Below, piece by piece: positions 22,316 through 35,400 of a stretch of DNA of 64,000 bases; position 1 is the first letter of the stretch; each line of letters opens with the position of its first letter. The notes beneath the pieces are model-generated. The model made no database searches. It was not told the DNA's origin and saw only the letters and a list, made by a program, of their open reading frames with translations. The position numbers were made by a program, and so were the translations under genes. This stretch comes from Crocodylus rhombifer (lineage: Eukaryota; Chordata; Crocodylia; Crocodylidae), in NCBI GenBank assembly GCA_038503035.1, contig JAVSML010024587.1, forward strand, positions 464,649 to 528,648. Reading direction: 5' to 3'.

Positions 22316-25300
22316 TCTGCCTGCAATGCAGAGGCAGCTGGCCACACCCCACATGCGCCTAAGGTTACCGGGGCATCTGCCTGGTTGCCCCAACTTGAAT
22401 GCTCAGGGTCCCTCACAATGCCTCTCCCTCTGCCCTAGTATTTCAGGACCTTGCAACTTTAGGCCAAAAAAGGCTTGCAGCATGCCAGATGCCCATGGCT
22501 TGGGTACCTGCCAGCAGTGGCCTGTGTCACAGAGTTGCCTCTGTGTAGGCCTAGTCCCGATGTTCTGCCCTCTGCCACCATGACCCACCAGTGGGGACTT
22601 AGTTGGAGCAGCCGAGCATAGGCAGAATGCTAGAGCACCGCTCTGCAAGGGGGGCTAGAACAGGGCCACAAAGGAGCCTGGGATACCAGTGGATAGTGAC
22701 CTAATTTGAATCAATAGGGGAACTGATACTCAAGTTTGATGCACCATTCTAAACCAAATCAATGAAGTTGGAGGACACATCAATCCAGGTCTATCCTAGA
22801 CTGGGTTCTACCATTTTTAGACCAGTCTATGTGCACCAAACTTCTGCTCTGTTACGGTTTCCGATCACCTGGACCAGTAAAAGTGTAATGTCTCTACCTG
22901 GTCTGTATGTGGTTCACAGTACATTGGAGATAGTTCAGAACCAAAGGTAACACAAGCTGGATTCTCTTAACTTAGCTGTCCTTACACATAGTCTAAATTA
23001 GGGAAATTTACACAGTGAACATTGAACATTGAAATGTAAAGGAAAATTAAAGTAGGGCACGTCTACTGTAAGGTACACATTCTTGTACCTTATTATTCTT
23101 TACAGATTTTGTTAATGTGTGGACCTTCTGGACCTTCCATATCTAAAGGAAAGTCTTTTACTCACCCTACGCAATTGATCAAATTCAGATGACATGAAAA
23201 TGTGGTTTGTATGTAAGTTACCCTGGTAAATGAGTGCAAGTCTAAAAAGAGCATAATGGGAGTTTAAGATGAGGTAACAAATATTTAGGAGACCAGAGAT
23301 GGTGAAAATTATCCCATCTTGGATCCAACCTAGAATCACTTAGGCACATCTCTGTTTTTTCCACAGAGTCCTCATAACATTTGGATATGATAATGATCCA
23401 GTGATGGGTTGGGGCGGGGAAGTGAACAGGGCAGAGGGAGAGGTCTGTGGAGTCTGTACCAGCTGGGGTGCTCCACCGGAGTGCGGCAAGCCTATCCCTC
23501 AGCTACAGCAGCCAAGCTGATGCTGCTAGAGCCATTGTAGCAGCTGCTGCTCAAGAACAGAGAGCAGAGGCAGGTAATATTCTGCACCCCTCCACCCCAT
23601 CCTCTCTCCTGCTTGCCAGTGGTCAGCATAATTCTGACATATCTTGCTACACCTCTGAGCAGATAAGTAATTTGGCTTGTCCATGGAGTCAGCAGACTGC
23701 AGCCAGGCCTTGCCCTCTTCTGTTGAGGTTAGTCAGCAAGTTCATTGTTCTCCTTTGTATTGCTTGGGTGATTTTCAGAAAGTGAAAATGCTAGTAGCAC
23801 TTCCAAGAAGGATACATTGGTAAGCAATCTGATAGTAAGGACTGAAATTCTCCTGACACTTTTTGAGCTACAGGCTGTAAAGTAATTGCTTTGTTTTAAG
23901 ACCAGTGAACTCACAGAAAAATTCTGGAGGGTTTGTGGAAGGCTACAAAGAAGGGGATTGGAAGTGGGAATGGGTGGTGGTACAGCTATCCTTTCCTTCC
24001 TCTACAGTATATATTTATTCACCATCATCATACCCATCTTTGGACTAAGAGCAAGAACATTCACAAGAGTAACTGAAGACTCAGCAAACTTCCATTGCAC
24101 TGTAGAACACCCCAGGTGTTGGTCTGCTTTGATCAGGCCTATGGTTTCCAGGGATGTACAGAATATTTTAGTAGCTGCTGCATTTAATAAGAGTTGGACA
24201 CCCATTACTGCAGATTGACAAATGACTACCATATTTTCTTTCATGCCACACCCCCACAAAAAAGACACATACCTTGGTTTTGAGAAGGCAGAATGAAGGA
24301 AAAACAGATTTTTGCAGAGTTATGGCTACACAGACCAGGAATAAAGACTAATCTTCAGCTCACTCACACTCTCTCTCCTTTTTAACCAAAAGCTGAAAAC
24401 ATTAACTACTCCTGAAGACTGGTCTCCATGAGTAGTTCTATAATTTTGAAAGGAGCTAAAAGGGCTGTAAGGCATGGAAATAAGAGAAGAGAAACCAATA
24501 GAATATCAAGAGCATTAAACAAGAAATACAATAATTAATACCTGTAGAGTAAAAAAAAGACAATGAACCATTACAACAACTGACTCCTTTGGCTGCCTGA
24601 ATAGAAGTGCCACTGCTGCTGCTGGGCAGTTAGTTTTGGAGCAGGATGCTTCTGTTCTGAGCAGAAAAATAAGCTTCCTCACTTGAAACACACACCCCAA
24701 CATTGGGAGCTTATTTTGGGGGGGGAAAGTGAGTGTGATATATGAGAAAATATAGTATTTGAAATATATTTGGCTGAAACCGTAGACTCCTCCAGTCTGT
24801 ATATATATGAATTTTCAGCTAGCTTCACTTCTATTTCAAGATTAGGCCAGAAGTAGATCCCCTTATTTATTTTCTTCAATAATCAAGGATAAATCTCCTT
24901 CTCCATAACTTTGTTTAGGGTATCACATGTGTTCCTGTGCTTCTTAGAATGCTGGACTGAACTTGATAAAAAAACTAACACTGAAATATTTAAAGATGCC
25001 ATTTTTGTATTAGACTTAATGCACTACTCTCCATCAAATTCTTCTGGCATGTTTGTACCAGCATCTCTCTTTCACAGCTTGCTTACAATTTGTAGCTTGT
25101 CTATAATTGTTACAGAAACATGCTTTCACTTAATTGATGACTTTGTAGTGCTCCACCAGAAAGCATTCTGATCAATAAGAAAGGAGTGTTTCAAAATGTG
25201 CCAATGGGAAGAAATTCTCTGAAACTCTCAGATTGCAGGCCTTCAGGGATGTTACTGTACAGATTAATGGTGTTCAGTGATAGTTTACATAGTAGTTTAT

Positions 25301-28300
25301 CATTACACTAGTCATGCCAGTGATAATACTCTATATGCTCCCTTCTGTAACTCTGAGACAAGCATATCAGACTTGGGATGTGCATTTTCATAACTAAGAA
25401 TGGCAGAAAAAGGACATGAACACAATTACTGTTTATAACCAGAACATCCTCATAACCAGAATTTCAACTCGCAGTTTGTCATACTGACCACCCACACACA
25501 CACTACCCACCTCCCATTTCTTTATCATTGTTCAAAGCAGCAAAAGACTTAATTGCCCCAGGGTAGTGTGGTCAATCTTCCTGGAGATTCGGCTGCCTGC
25601 TTTCATCTCACAGACCAGGAGGAACTAAGCATTTCCCTTCAGGCAATCTATATGGTCTAGCAGTTCACTGTGTAAGTGATGCCTTATCGATTTCTGCCAT
25701 AGCTTCCATAGCTGACTCAAGGATCAGAGCCTCTGACAATGGCTAACAAGTTTAAACCATTAGTCCCATTTGTAACTACTCAGTGAAAGGCTTGTCAGTC
25801 ACAACATACCATATACTGCAGCTTTTAGTGGATTTCTAATCCCATTCATTTTGCCACAATGACCCCTGTAGTTAATGGGGGTTATCGGAAAATTATTTTT
25901 TTCTTCAAAAGCTTTTCCTTTTTTCCCCCTGCTTCTTCTTTGGGGAACATAAAAGCCATTTAGGTTGTGATGTTACAAAACAGCAATGCAGGCAATAATC
26001 TGTAGTTCTCCAGTGAGAAAATCTGTACTCGTGTGTAGAATGTTGCGTCTGATGCTAACAAACACCTTTGCTATTTAGGTGCCAGCAAAGTAATTCATTT
26101 TGAATAGTGAAGCTTCTTGAGAGTCATATTCTTCCTTTAAATAGCCATATTAAAAATCCTAACCCTCTGCAAGGTTGAAGAGGCACCATAACTATCATTT
26201 TATCCTATTAAAAAATGTTCTCTTTTTTTCTGCTTCACTTCCCACCAAGTAGTAGCTTGCACATTGTCATATTAAAAGGGAAACAGCTTCCTTAAAATTG
26301 TTTTTATGATAAGGAAGGTGCTTAAGATACCTAATCACAAATGGTCCACATTATGCTCATACCAACAACCCTTACTCTGCAAGTAGTCACATGGGAATCT
26401 GAGGGTGTCATTCTGGGTGTGATGGTAAGCAACAGAATCCGGTGCTACCAAAAAGTTTGGACGAAATCGAAGCATCTGAAAATTAGCCCCTCCTTTATAT
26501 GCCTATGTAGACTTGCACAGAAGATCCTATGTTGTATCTGCTATGATAGGTCCTGTTTACACACGTTGCAAGAGAAAACTTTCCATCATTCATAACATTC
26601 ATTAGATACTTATTCTCATGAAGAGATATCCTGAACCTCACATTCAGACTGGACTTGACCTTCAGCTTGTAAACAGGTTACAATGTTTTCGACTGGCCTA
26701 AATTTAAATGCAGGGCACTTTAACCCACCTCCAAGCAGTGCTTAAAAGCCAAGAAGACAATTTGCCTATAAAGTCTCATAAAACATGTTTTAGGTAAGAC
26801 TTCCTCTTCCTTGCTGAGAGCTGAAGCAAGATGAAGTGTTCATTAGCACTGGGTTTTCCCAGAGAACATTTTCTGACTGCACTGCTGGCCTTATCTTGAA
26901 GTTACAGTACTTTATTTATTTAGGCAGCAGCCATAAAGAAGCATAAGCAGAGACAGCATGGCCTTATCTAATCTTCTGGAAAAAAAAGTTAACAAATCCA
27001 GGGCAAAGATGACAGAAGTGTAAAAGATTACAGTTCTTCTGAAAAATAAATCAAAGAAAGAGAGAAAGAATTAGATGTATATATATTTCCTCTAAAACAG
27101 GAATATAGGAAATCAAATCTCCTGTTGGTGATTATCCTTTCAACTGATTATCCCTGGGGATGACATCCAAAGGATGCCATATTATGACTGCTTAATTGTA
27201 CTATGCAATATAGGAAACTGCACTTATTTTTCAGGATTGGAACAAGTCTTTGACATTTGAATACTGTTATACACTTTGTTAACAAACTTACTGGTGTGTG
27301 TGGAATGTGGAGCTGTGAAGGTGGTAAGACAAGTAAGACTGTTTCTCATTAGTATTTTGGGAGGATGAAACAAGGATATTGAATGTTGAACCCTAACTCT
27401 TTTTAAAATGGTGTTGAGACCCAGTGCATATAAAAGGTTTGTAGAATCTGAGACCTCAAGAGCAATTTCCATAAAGATTGCTGGAGAATCTCCCAGACAC
27501 TAAAAAAGCAGAGAAGTTTTGTTTTTGCCCTAGTCTATCACTTCTTAGTTAAAAGTCAGGACAGTTCTTCACAGTAGTTTATTCTATGAGTTTAATTTAC
27601 TGTTGAGAGTGCACAAAATAAATGAACATGCTGCTCAACTGGTCCCAAAAAGAGCAAAAATGATAATGGATTGTCTAGTGACATCTTGTGGTGTAAAGAG
27701 AGAATGGCACATTAGGGAGATGAAAATGGCTATTATTATTATCAGCACAACTGCATAATAACACTTCGTGTCTGGCTTTTGATTGCTCTCACAGAGGGCT
27801 GTTGCAGGATTACCATCACACCCTTTTCATTATGCCACCTAAAATAATTTTGCTGAATGGGATATTAACTTATAATTAATCATCTCACATTAATGTAAAT
27901 TTATCCATGCAAGTATATTTAATCAGAGCTCTTTCATTTTTCATAATATTTTAATAACAGAGAACTAAAGGAGACTTGCAAGATATAAAGTTACATACAT
28001 AGTGTTTATAATCTGAGCCTATTCAAGGGATTCAAACTCCAGGCTTTTAAGGAAGATGAAATATGACATCATTTGAAGCCATGCATTATTACTATGATTA
28101 CCCTGTAAAACATGTATACTTACAGATAGGCACACACTGCCCGTTTTTAATGATACCATTCTTGAAGGTCCTTTGTGACAATGAGATGTTTTTCCAACAA
28201 AATAATGATAAGATAATGGGTCTTAAAATATTTTAGGAACCTCAATATAGCAATATATCACAAGGAGAGTCAGAAGGAAAAGCTTTTTTAAATAAAGGCA

Positions 28301-28872
28301 CCATGAATTCATACCAGTGTAAGTATGTGCATAGGTGTATTCTTGAAAATTACTTTTTTCCTGCTTGCATTCATTTTTTGAATGATTGCTTGGTAGCTCT
28401 ACAGATACTGTAAGGTTCCAATATTTCTAATGAGTATTGATGGTAGCTGTCTCTTTAAAGGAACGGCTTGTTGTGAATAATAAATCACACCTCATTGTAG
28501 GAAAAAGAGCACAACAACACTTAGAGCAACATCATTTCCACCCTGTCTCCTCTCAAAATATCAATGGAGCAGATATGCAGTATTCTGATTTAAATGCGTC
28601 TATTGTCTAAAGAAAGGTCAACAATGTAAGTGTTGTTGAATATGCAGGTCTTTGTAAGGCTCTACTTATCCCAATTAACTGACAGAAGAAAGTGCCCATT
28701 GCTACTTGTTACCCATGTCTTCCCTCAGTTTGGATTAGTTTTAATGTGTTTTTTGTTATGTTTTTCAGACACTTACTTTGCTTTCCAAACAAAGAAGTAC
28801 TCCTTAATATAATGAGCAGCTAACAAATTGATCGACATTGACTACTTTCTCTAAACACAATAAGCAAAGAAT
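22316..28872. other. Non-coding DNA, no gene seen
   Basis: About 6.5 kb without a recognisable gene. 22316-22660 is GC-rich; 22690-22930 repeats GGTCTA/TAGACC-like words and may be one arm of another non-autonomous DNA transposon. 24225-24290 (CTACCATATTTTC and a CCACACCCCCACAAAAAAG block) resembles an old interspersed repeat. 25860-28870 is AT-rich and free of visible repeats, and could include conserved non-coding sequence, which only alignment could show. Confidence 0.45.
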
Positions 28873-29195
28873 TTCATAGATTTCATAGACATTACGGCTG
28901 GAAGGGACCTCAGAAGATCATTGAGTACAGTCCCCCTGTCTGAGGGGCAGGAAGTCAGCTGGGGTCATAGGACCCAGCAAGATGAACATCCAATTGACTC
29001 TTAAAGGAGTTCAGAGTAAATACTTGGACCACCTCTGGTGGCAGTCTGTTCCAGGCCTTGGGGTTCAGACTGTAAAGAAGTTCTTCCTTATGTCCTGCCT
29101 GAAACGGTCTTGGAGAAGGTAGTGACCATTTGACCTTGTCATCCCATGGGGCACTCTGGTGAACAGGCGTTCCCCCAGATCCCGATGTACACCCC
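28873..29195 (-). repeat. CR1 LINE 3' region
   Basis: Starts with ATAGATTTCATAGACATTACGGCTGG and continues with GGCAGGAAGTCAGCTGGGGTCATAGGACCCAGCAAGATG, ACTCTTAAAGGAGTTCAG, GGACCACCTCTGGTGGCAG and GTTCTTCCTTATGTCCTGCC. This is a CR1 tail in reverse orientation, about 320 bp. Confidence 0.85.
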
Positions 29196-29472
29196 TTATA
29201 TAATTTTATAAAGTTACGTCACAATATGAAGCAAAACGTGTTGGTACTGGAGGATATTGTGCACTATGTATTGCTTCTAGCCAGTTTCCACTCCATTAAT
29301 AATAGTCATTGCCAAAGCAACAATTGTTTGATGTATTGGATAATCTTCTGGAGGGAGATTATGGTCTGATGCATTTATATAAAAACCATTAAGGCAAATT
29401 CTTAAGTAATGAATGCCAAGGTAATGTCCAGTGCTAAATTATTCCTATTCAAATTAAATATATATATATAAA

Positions 29473-29655
29473 AACTGAAAAGATGATAGCTCACATGGTT
29501 AATTGCTATTGGTACAGTGTTTTGAGATCCTTACCTGGCAGTCCTCTATAGATATATATAGATATAGATATATATTTCTGGAGGACTTCCAGGTAAGGAT
29601 CTCAAAACACTGTACCAATAGCAATTAACCATGTGAGCTATCATCCTCTCAGTTT
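29473..29655. repeat. Long inverted repeat with 57-bp perfect arms
   Basis: Positions 29482-29538 and 29589-29645 are perfect reverse complements over 57 bases, separated by a 50-base spacer that is largely TATAGATATA-type microsatellite. With a few mismatches the arms extend to about 75 bp each (left from 29473, right to about 29655). The arm wording (GTACAGTGTTTTGAGATCC) belongs to the 3' part of a MIR-like SINE, and the right arm runs on into the rest of that SINE on the minus strand. The left arm is therefore an inverted partial copy of the right. A transcript through it would fold into a very stable hairpin. Confidence 0.95.
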
Positions 29656-29770
29656 TACAGATAGGGAACCTAAGACATGGTGCCACCCAGCAACTTATGC
29701 AACACTCCAGAGGAGATCTTTGTCAGAGCCTTCATGTCCTGACTCCCAGTCCTGTGTTTTAATGTCAAGT
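29589..29770 (-). repeat. MIR-like SINE, minus strand
   Basis: Read on the minus strand it runs GACTCCC..., CTGGGTGGC, TGTAAAACTGAGAGGATG, TAATTGC, GTTTTGAGATCC, the order of a MIR/core-SINE with its conserved 3' tail. Its last ~60 bases form the right arm of the inverted repeat. Confidence 0.55.
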
Positions 29771-29774
29771 TCAA

Positions 29775-31985
29775 AACGGATTTTTTCAAGTGATAATTCC
29801 AAGAATTTCCAGAGAATGTTCTATACCGGGAGGCAGCCATATCACTTGAATCACCTCTCCACTTTCCATTTGGTTTATAATTGTTCTGGCTGCCTAAGAC
29901 ACATCACTTTCCTCAAGTTAGAAAATAAAAACAATAGCTAGTGATACGTTCTTTGTTCAGTGGCCTTGTAATATACATAAGAAATGGATTTTAATTTTTG
30001 TAGATGAAATAGGAAATGATTTTCTCTTTCCTTCCCCTCCAACAATTTTTATAGGTTTTCTTCCTAGTTAATGGATAAATAAATACAAAGGGGAGGAGAG
30101 GGAGGATGAGAATTCTTCTAGTTACTTAAATCAGAAACACAGTCACAATGAACAACACCCAGTAATGAACAGCTGAGCCTGCAGTGAAAAAGAGATTTCA
30201 TGAGAAGAGAGCAGGGCCTTGTTTATTACAGCCATATTTTCTCCTTGAGAAAAAAAAAAGAAACACAGAGATGCCCACTGTAATAAAACATTTAAAATAA
30301 AAAAATGAAAAAAATCAAAGTGTATGACACGTAACATGATTGCAAAACTGGAATCTTATAAAGCTATCTGAGCTAGAAGAGGTTTGTAGCAGCATTGGAG
30401 GTTATCATTAATTTTGGCTCCCAATTCCCCAAGTATGCTGCGGGGCAGAGATGCTGTGAGGGACAAAGTGAAGGTTATTCTTCCCAATAAAGGACACTGG
30501 AGTGGCAATGAGAACTGGAATGAAACAAATATTTGTTATAAACTCAGGGGATAAAAAGATGTTTGAATTATTTAGAAAATCGGGCACAATGTCTGCCCTT
30601 TTGCTGTGTCCGTATTGTGCTGAGGGAACACCCGCAGGTACCCTACCCTGCAAGTAACAGGCTATATGTGTTATACAGTGCTTCCAGTCAGTCTTCTTAT
30701 CTTTTGAAAGTACAGATACCAAGGAGCTGTACTCATACAGCACACCTCTTGTAACAGAGCTTGTAAAGGGTTGAAAATACTTTTTTCCAAATGCACTGAG
30801 GCTCATCTCAGTTAGTAAAGTTTAACATGAGCAAATTATTCCCCGCTGACTTCGATCATCATAATTCCTTCTTAGATGGCTTTCACTCCTCACTTACAAG
30901 ACATCCAGAAAGTTCATATTATAACACTGATTGTTCAACTATTGTCATATTCAAACCCACCTTTTGTCCTTAATGTAGGCTAGTCTAGGCTGTAGTAGGC
31001 CCTAAGTTGCTTAATGACAATATGGTTTACCATTTGATTTCATTTGCTTGACCAAAGTCTGGGTAAGAGAAGAAGCAAAGTCAAGAAAACATCACAGGTG
31101 AGAACAGTTTTAGAAAGCGGAAGCAAGTTAAAAGAAGTCAACTAAAGGTTGGTTAGATGTAGTGGTTTTATGCAAGTTAAAACTGGTTTAAAATAAGATA
31201 TAGATTAAAAAGTGGATGAAAATAGGCTTATGGACAATAATTAAAATAAAACCTACTAGGAATTTTTAAAATTTTTTTTTAATCTTATTTAGTAAGTTTT
31301 TGATATTGACCCAGGTCATAGAATATACAAATCCAGATTCAACTCTATCCTTCAGCCTTGAACAATGGTGCTCACTGAACAGCCCATCAGCAGATGAACC
31401 AAGATAAGCAGTCTTTTAAAACTTAATTTTAAACCTAGGTAAACCTCCTTTCCCTAGCAGGCTGGCCACCTGCTAGAGGCCTTGTAAGACTTTAGGACCT
31501 AAAGATTTTAAATTTAGTTTCTTTCAAATGTTAATAAGATTGGTATATCGTTAAATGAATATGCATTTTAATATTTGTAATAATTTGCTTGATATGCCCT
31601 GCTTATGTTTGGTCATTTATATCTTCTTATATTCCACAGTTAAATTTCCTATTAAAATGTATTTACATTTAGGTTTTTGAGTATTTAATTCTGGTGGGAT
31701 TGGCTCTTCAAAACTTCTTTGGTTCCCACAATACCACCGGGGAGTCAACGCCACCTACAAAACGGTTAACTGTTGCCACTTCTCACTGCTCAAAATCATG
31801 AATTGGGTCCCCAAAAACTTGAGAGACAATGAATGTTGGATTCGTTGTTTTCTAAGCCTATAACATAGCTCACTTTACATGTTCAAGCTTTTCTCAGCAA
31901 TTATAAAGGTATAAACCTTATTTTCTTTGAATGAAGGGTGATATTCTCATGTAATCACATGATTCTAGGACCTGGGGTTTTTAAG
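29775..31985. other. Non-coding DNA, no gene seen
   Basis: AT-rich sequence. A 132-codon minus-strand frame (30806-30408) has no recognisable domain and no support beyond its length. No element ends were found. Confidence 0.5.
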
Positions 31986-32007
31986 AAAGCACTGAATACA
32001 AGATTTG

Positions 32008-32265
32008 AAGTTCAGTAAAACCTGTGTTTACTGGCATTTTAGTAACTGGCATTTCTATTAACCAGAATTTCCAGTTGGCCAGCCGGACACCAGGGGTGGG
32101 GAGGGGAGAAGGGGGGAAAGCTTGCACACAGCCACTGCCACCGCCGCCACCACCCACCACCCTGCACTGCTGCCATTCCACATCCTGCCACCATCACACA
32201 CACCCCCACTCTACATCCAACTGCTGCCACTCTCCTTCCTCCCCCCCTACCTTAAAAGCCAGAAT
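32008..32265 (+). mobile_element. Probable pogo/Tigger-like MITE, right end lost
   Basis: Starts near CAGTAAAACCTGTGTTTACTGGCA with repeated ACTGGCA words and TTAACCAGAATTTCCAG, resembling the termini of pogo/Tigger-type Tc1-mariner elements. It then runs into a C- and CCA-rich low-complexity part (about 32120-32250). No matching right end was found, so assignment is tentative. Confidence 0.4.
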
Positions 32266-32499
32266 AAGAGAGTAGATTTAAAAGAACATTAAGGCCATTC
32301 TGAATAATTAGCAAGCAACATAACACAAGTTACCCAAGTACTATCCACAGCAGAGAAATAGCTACCAATAATTGCAAGCAACCAAAACCAAACCATTATA
32401 ACTAATGATTTTCCAAAAACTTTCAGGGTCACTTGATGCATGCCCATAAGATACAGTAAAATAAGACACAGGAAAATAATCAGAATTTCACTAAAGTTA

Positions 32500-32960
32500 T
32501 ATGCTTCTAATTTTCCCTGTCCTTCTATTGTCTCATTCCTCATTCTCATTCCCATGCCTCTGTTACTCATTTTACCTGTCTTCATACTACTTCCTTTATT
32601 CCTTTCTAGGATTTCTTCTTTCTTCAAATCATTACCCTTTCTCTATTCTACCCATGCATTTCCATTTCTGTCTTTCAAAAAGCAGCATCACCTTGTCTTT
32701 GTTCTGCATCACATTTATATTACCATTCTCTTTTTTCCAGCTTCCTCCCTTCTTCCCTATTTCCTATTTGTTTCCTATATGCTCTGCCTTGTTGTAGAAG
32801 TTGTCCCCACTAATTCTCCCTATCTTCTCTCCACAACACCACAGGTATTTCTCCTTACTTAATCTCTCTATATACTTTTCATTCTCTCCCTTTGCTTTCC
32901 ATCTGCCTTCTCACAGGTTCTCTTTCCTCTCTTCAGAGTTTGACTTATTTCTTACGCTCT
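32500..32960. repeat. Long pyrimidine-rich tract
   Basis: About 450 bp in which the plus strand is mostly C and T with few G. This composition creates a 140-codon hydrophobic frame (32440-32862) that I do not regard as a gene. Confidence 0.7.
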
Positions 32961-33599
32961 TCATTGGGAGAGGATCTGGGTCTTCTTCCTCTCCCAGGGC
33001 CTCTCAGCTTCTAATTGCTGAAGAAGCACTCCTTGGTTCCCAGACATTAATGCTGATTAGAAGCTGTGTCTTATGCTGTTCTTCCAGGCTTGTACCCAAA
33101 TTAATGAAGCCCTAAAATTTGGGGTGGCTTCCATCTACTTTGTTCTGGTTTAGTACAATGGGAACAGCACAGATAAAAGGGTTGTTGTTATATGATGCAC
33201 TTGTTCAGTCATCTTCCCCTAGGTCTGCTTAGGAATTCAACTTACCTTATGCCCTGAACTATGCTTTTTTTCATTACAAAAATTCATCACCCTCTGTCAG
33301 ACTGAAGAGACACAAGCACTCCAAGAAGAAGTTGTGTGCGTACCTGTAACTCCTTCTTAGGCTTCGTGCTATTGACAATTTTTCTCAAATGGTTTTCAAC
33401 TATCTGAAAGGCTGCCGTAAAGAAGAGGGAGAACAGTTGTTCTCCCTTTCTGCAGTGCGCAGGACATGAAGCAATAGTTGTAAACTACAACAAAGCAGAG
33501 GCAAGGCCTTGCTACACCTTACACTGTAAGGCACATAAATGTTAATCAGTTCAATGTTATTTGGCTTAATGGAGCAGTCAGTCACACTTTATGGCAAAC

Positions 33600-35060
33600 A
33601 AGCTATTCTGAATGTCCCTCACCTGCACAGCTGTGACTTGCCACTAGAGGTTTGATAAGCAGGGCAGGACTAGGACCTATGCACATCCCCAAGTGGAGGT
33701 GGTACCCCTGGGGACCGGGATGCGGTTGGAAGCATCTCTGGCAACCCCAGGTGATTCCAGAACCTGATGCATACAGGGCCTGGGGCACCTGTAGTGGGGT
33801 GTGGGGGTGCTTCTGACTGTGGGGGGCAACCCCAAGTTCAGGACAGGAAGGGGGGGATGGGGAACCCCCCTCCTAATCCAGCTCCATCCAGGACCTCTCC
33901 TCACAGCTGCTGCAATAGCCCCTGCCTTGGAGGCCATCTCCTGCCCAAATCTTGCCCAAGTCCTGTCTGGCTGCAATGAGTCACCCCCACCCCCTCCCTA
34001 GTGCACCTGAGCCCCCTGCTACCAGGGGGGTGGGGCACACAGTGCCCATGCACTTGCCTTGGGGGAAGGGGGTGCCTGGCATGGGGCATAGTGGATCCCA
34101 GGTACAGCAGGAGGAGAAGAAGGAAGGGAGCCTTTAAGCTGGGGGTAGGGGGGAGACCCGGGGGAGCTGGATCCTGGAGATCTACCCAAGACCCCAAGAT
34201 TTCCTAGAGACTCCCCCCAGGTTCTCCAGAGACCTCCAGAATCCCCAGAGACCCCAGAACTCCTGAGACCTCCAGATCCTCAGGGCCCAGAGATGTTGAA
34301 ACCCCCAGATTCTCTCCCACCCCCCGCCAGACTCTAGGTGAAACCACTGGTGCAGGATCATGTGGGAGGCCACTGAAATCTGGAACCTCAGCTACTGAGA
34401 CAGGAGCAGCCATGGTCAGGCTTGCCCAGCCTGGGTGTGCCCCCTTGGGTTTATCAGCAAACACCTGGGGAGAGTAAGCAAGGGCCTATTCTCTGCCATG
34501 CTCCCAGACACTCCCAGCCCACAAGCAGTGCCTGCCACAAGGAAGAAACCCCTGGCAGAACCCCTTCCCCATATCAAACACCTACCCCTGCCCTGTCTTG
34601 GGGCTGTGTGAGTGCTGCTGCTGTCTCATTGCTGCTGCTGCAGGGCCAAGGTCAGGGGCTGTTACCCCCTGATGCTGGCAGGAAGCAGTAGTACTGCTAC
34701 CCTCAGAGGTTTAGCATCATGTGCAGACTCCTCTGCTGCTGGCTGTACAAACTGTGCAGTTTGCAGCATGTGCAGACTCCACTGTTGCTCCACTCCCGCC
34801 CAACCCCTATCCTGGTGCAGTGAGAGGAGCAAAATGGTCTGGGCAGCAGTAGGAAACACCATGGCTCCCGGGTGCTCCAAGGCCATGGCATTTGCTCTGT
34901 TCAAAATTGTTCCTGGGGGGAGAGGCACTGTGTCCAGCCCCGCTGTGTCCTGGCATCCCTGCTCACTCTGACTCACAGAACAGGAGGACCAGTGCATCCT
35001 GGGATAGTGAAATACTTCAACTTGGGCAGCACAGCTGTGGGGAGTGGCCAGATCTTAATG
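33600..35060. repeat. GC-rich repeat DNA, class unknown
   Basis: A 1.4-kb island of high GC with poly-G and poly-C blocks and open frames in nearly all phases. At 34207-34290 a degenerate tandem repeat of GAGACCTCCAGAATCCCCA-type units (~18-19 bp, about four units) is seen. It is probably the internal part of a non-autonomous transposon like those at 11514 and 47169, but no terminal repeats were located. Confidence 0.4.
34207..34290. repeat. Degenerate ~18-bp tandem repeat
   Basis: Successive units GAGACTCCCCCCAGGTTCTC, GAGACCTCCAGAATCCCCA, GAGACCCCAGAACTCCT and GAGACCTCCAGATCCTCA. Confidence 0.7.
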
Positions 35061-35194
35061 GAACAGAAGCAAGGTTATGCAGATTAGAGATAATCCTTTC
35101 CTGAAGTGGCATAATGTGCAGCTAATCCATGGGTTAAGAGCTCCAAAAGTTGCCTAAAATTACCATGTAACAAGGCCTTTAGAATATCTCTGGG

Positions 35195-35400
35195 AAAGCT
35201 TCCTTACTGTTAGAGTAAAGCCATGGAATTGGACTGCCCTGGGAAGCTGTAGAATCTCCTTCGCTGAGGTTTTCAAGGGAGGCTGGATAAGCATTGGATA
35301 AGGACCTTCTAGGAAGAGCATTCCCACATTCATACAAGGGGTTGGACCAGACGAGGCTTGACCAGATTCTACTATTTCCCCCTTCCCAGCAAGCCACTAT
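35195..35400 (+). repeat. CR1 LINE 3' tail
   Basis: Contains TGGACTGCCCTGGGAAGCTGTAGAATCTCCTTC, TTTTCAAGGGAGGCTGGATAAGC and GGTTGGACCAGACGAGGCTTGACC, the order of a CR1 C-terminal end and 3' untranslated part. 5'-truncated and decayed. Confidence 0.7.

Noticed and set aside
30408..30806. 132-codon minus-strand frame
   Set aside because: No domain, no composition bias and no conservation evidence.
32440..32862. 140-codon hydrophobic frame as a membrane protein
   Set aside because: The hydrophobic residues follow from pyrimidine-rich DNA, and two overlapping frames look equally hydrophobic.
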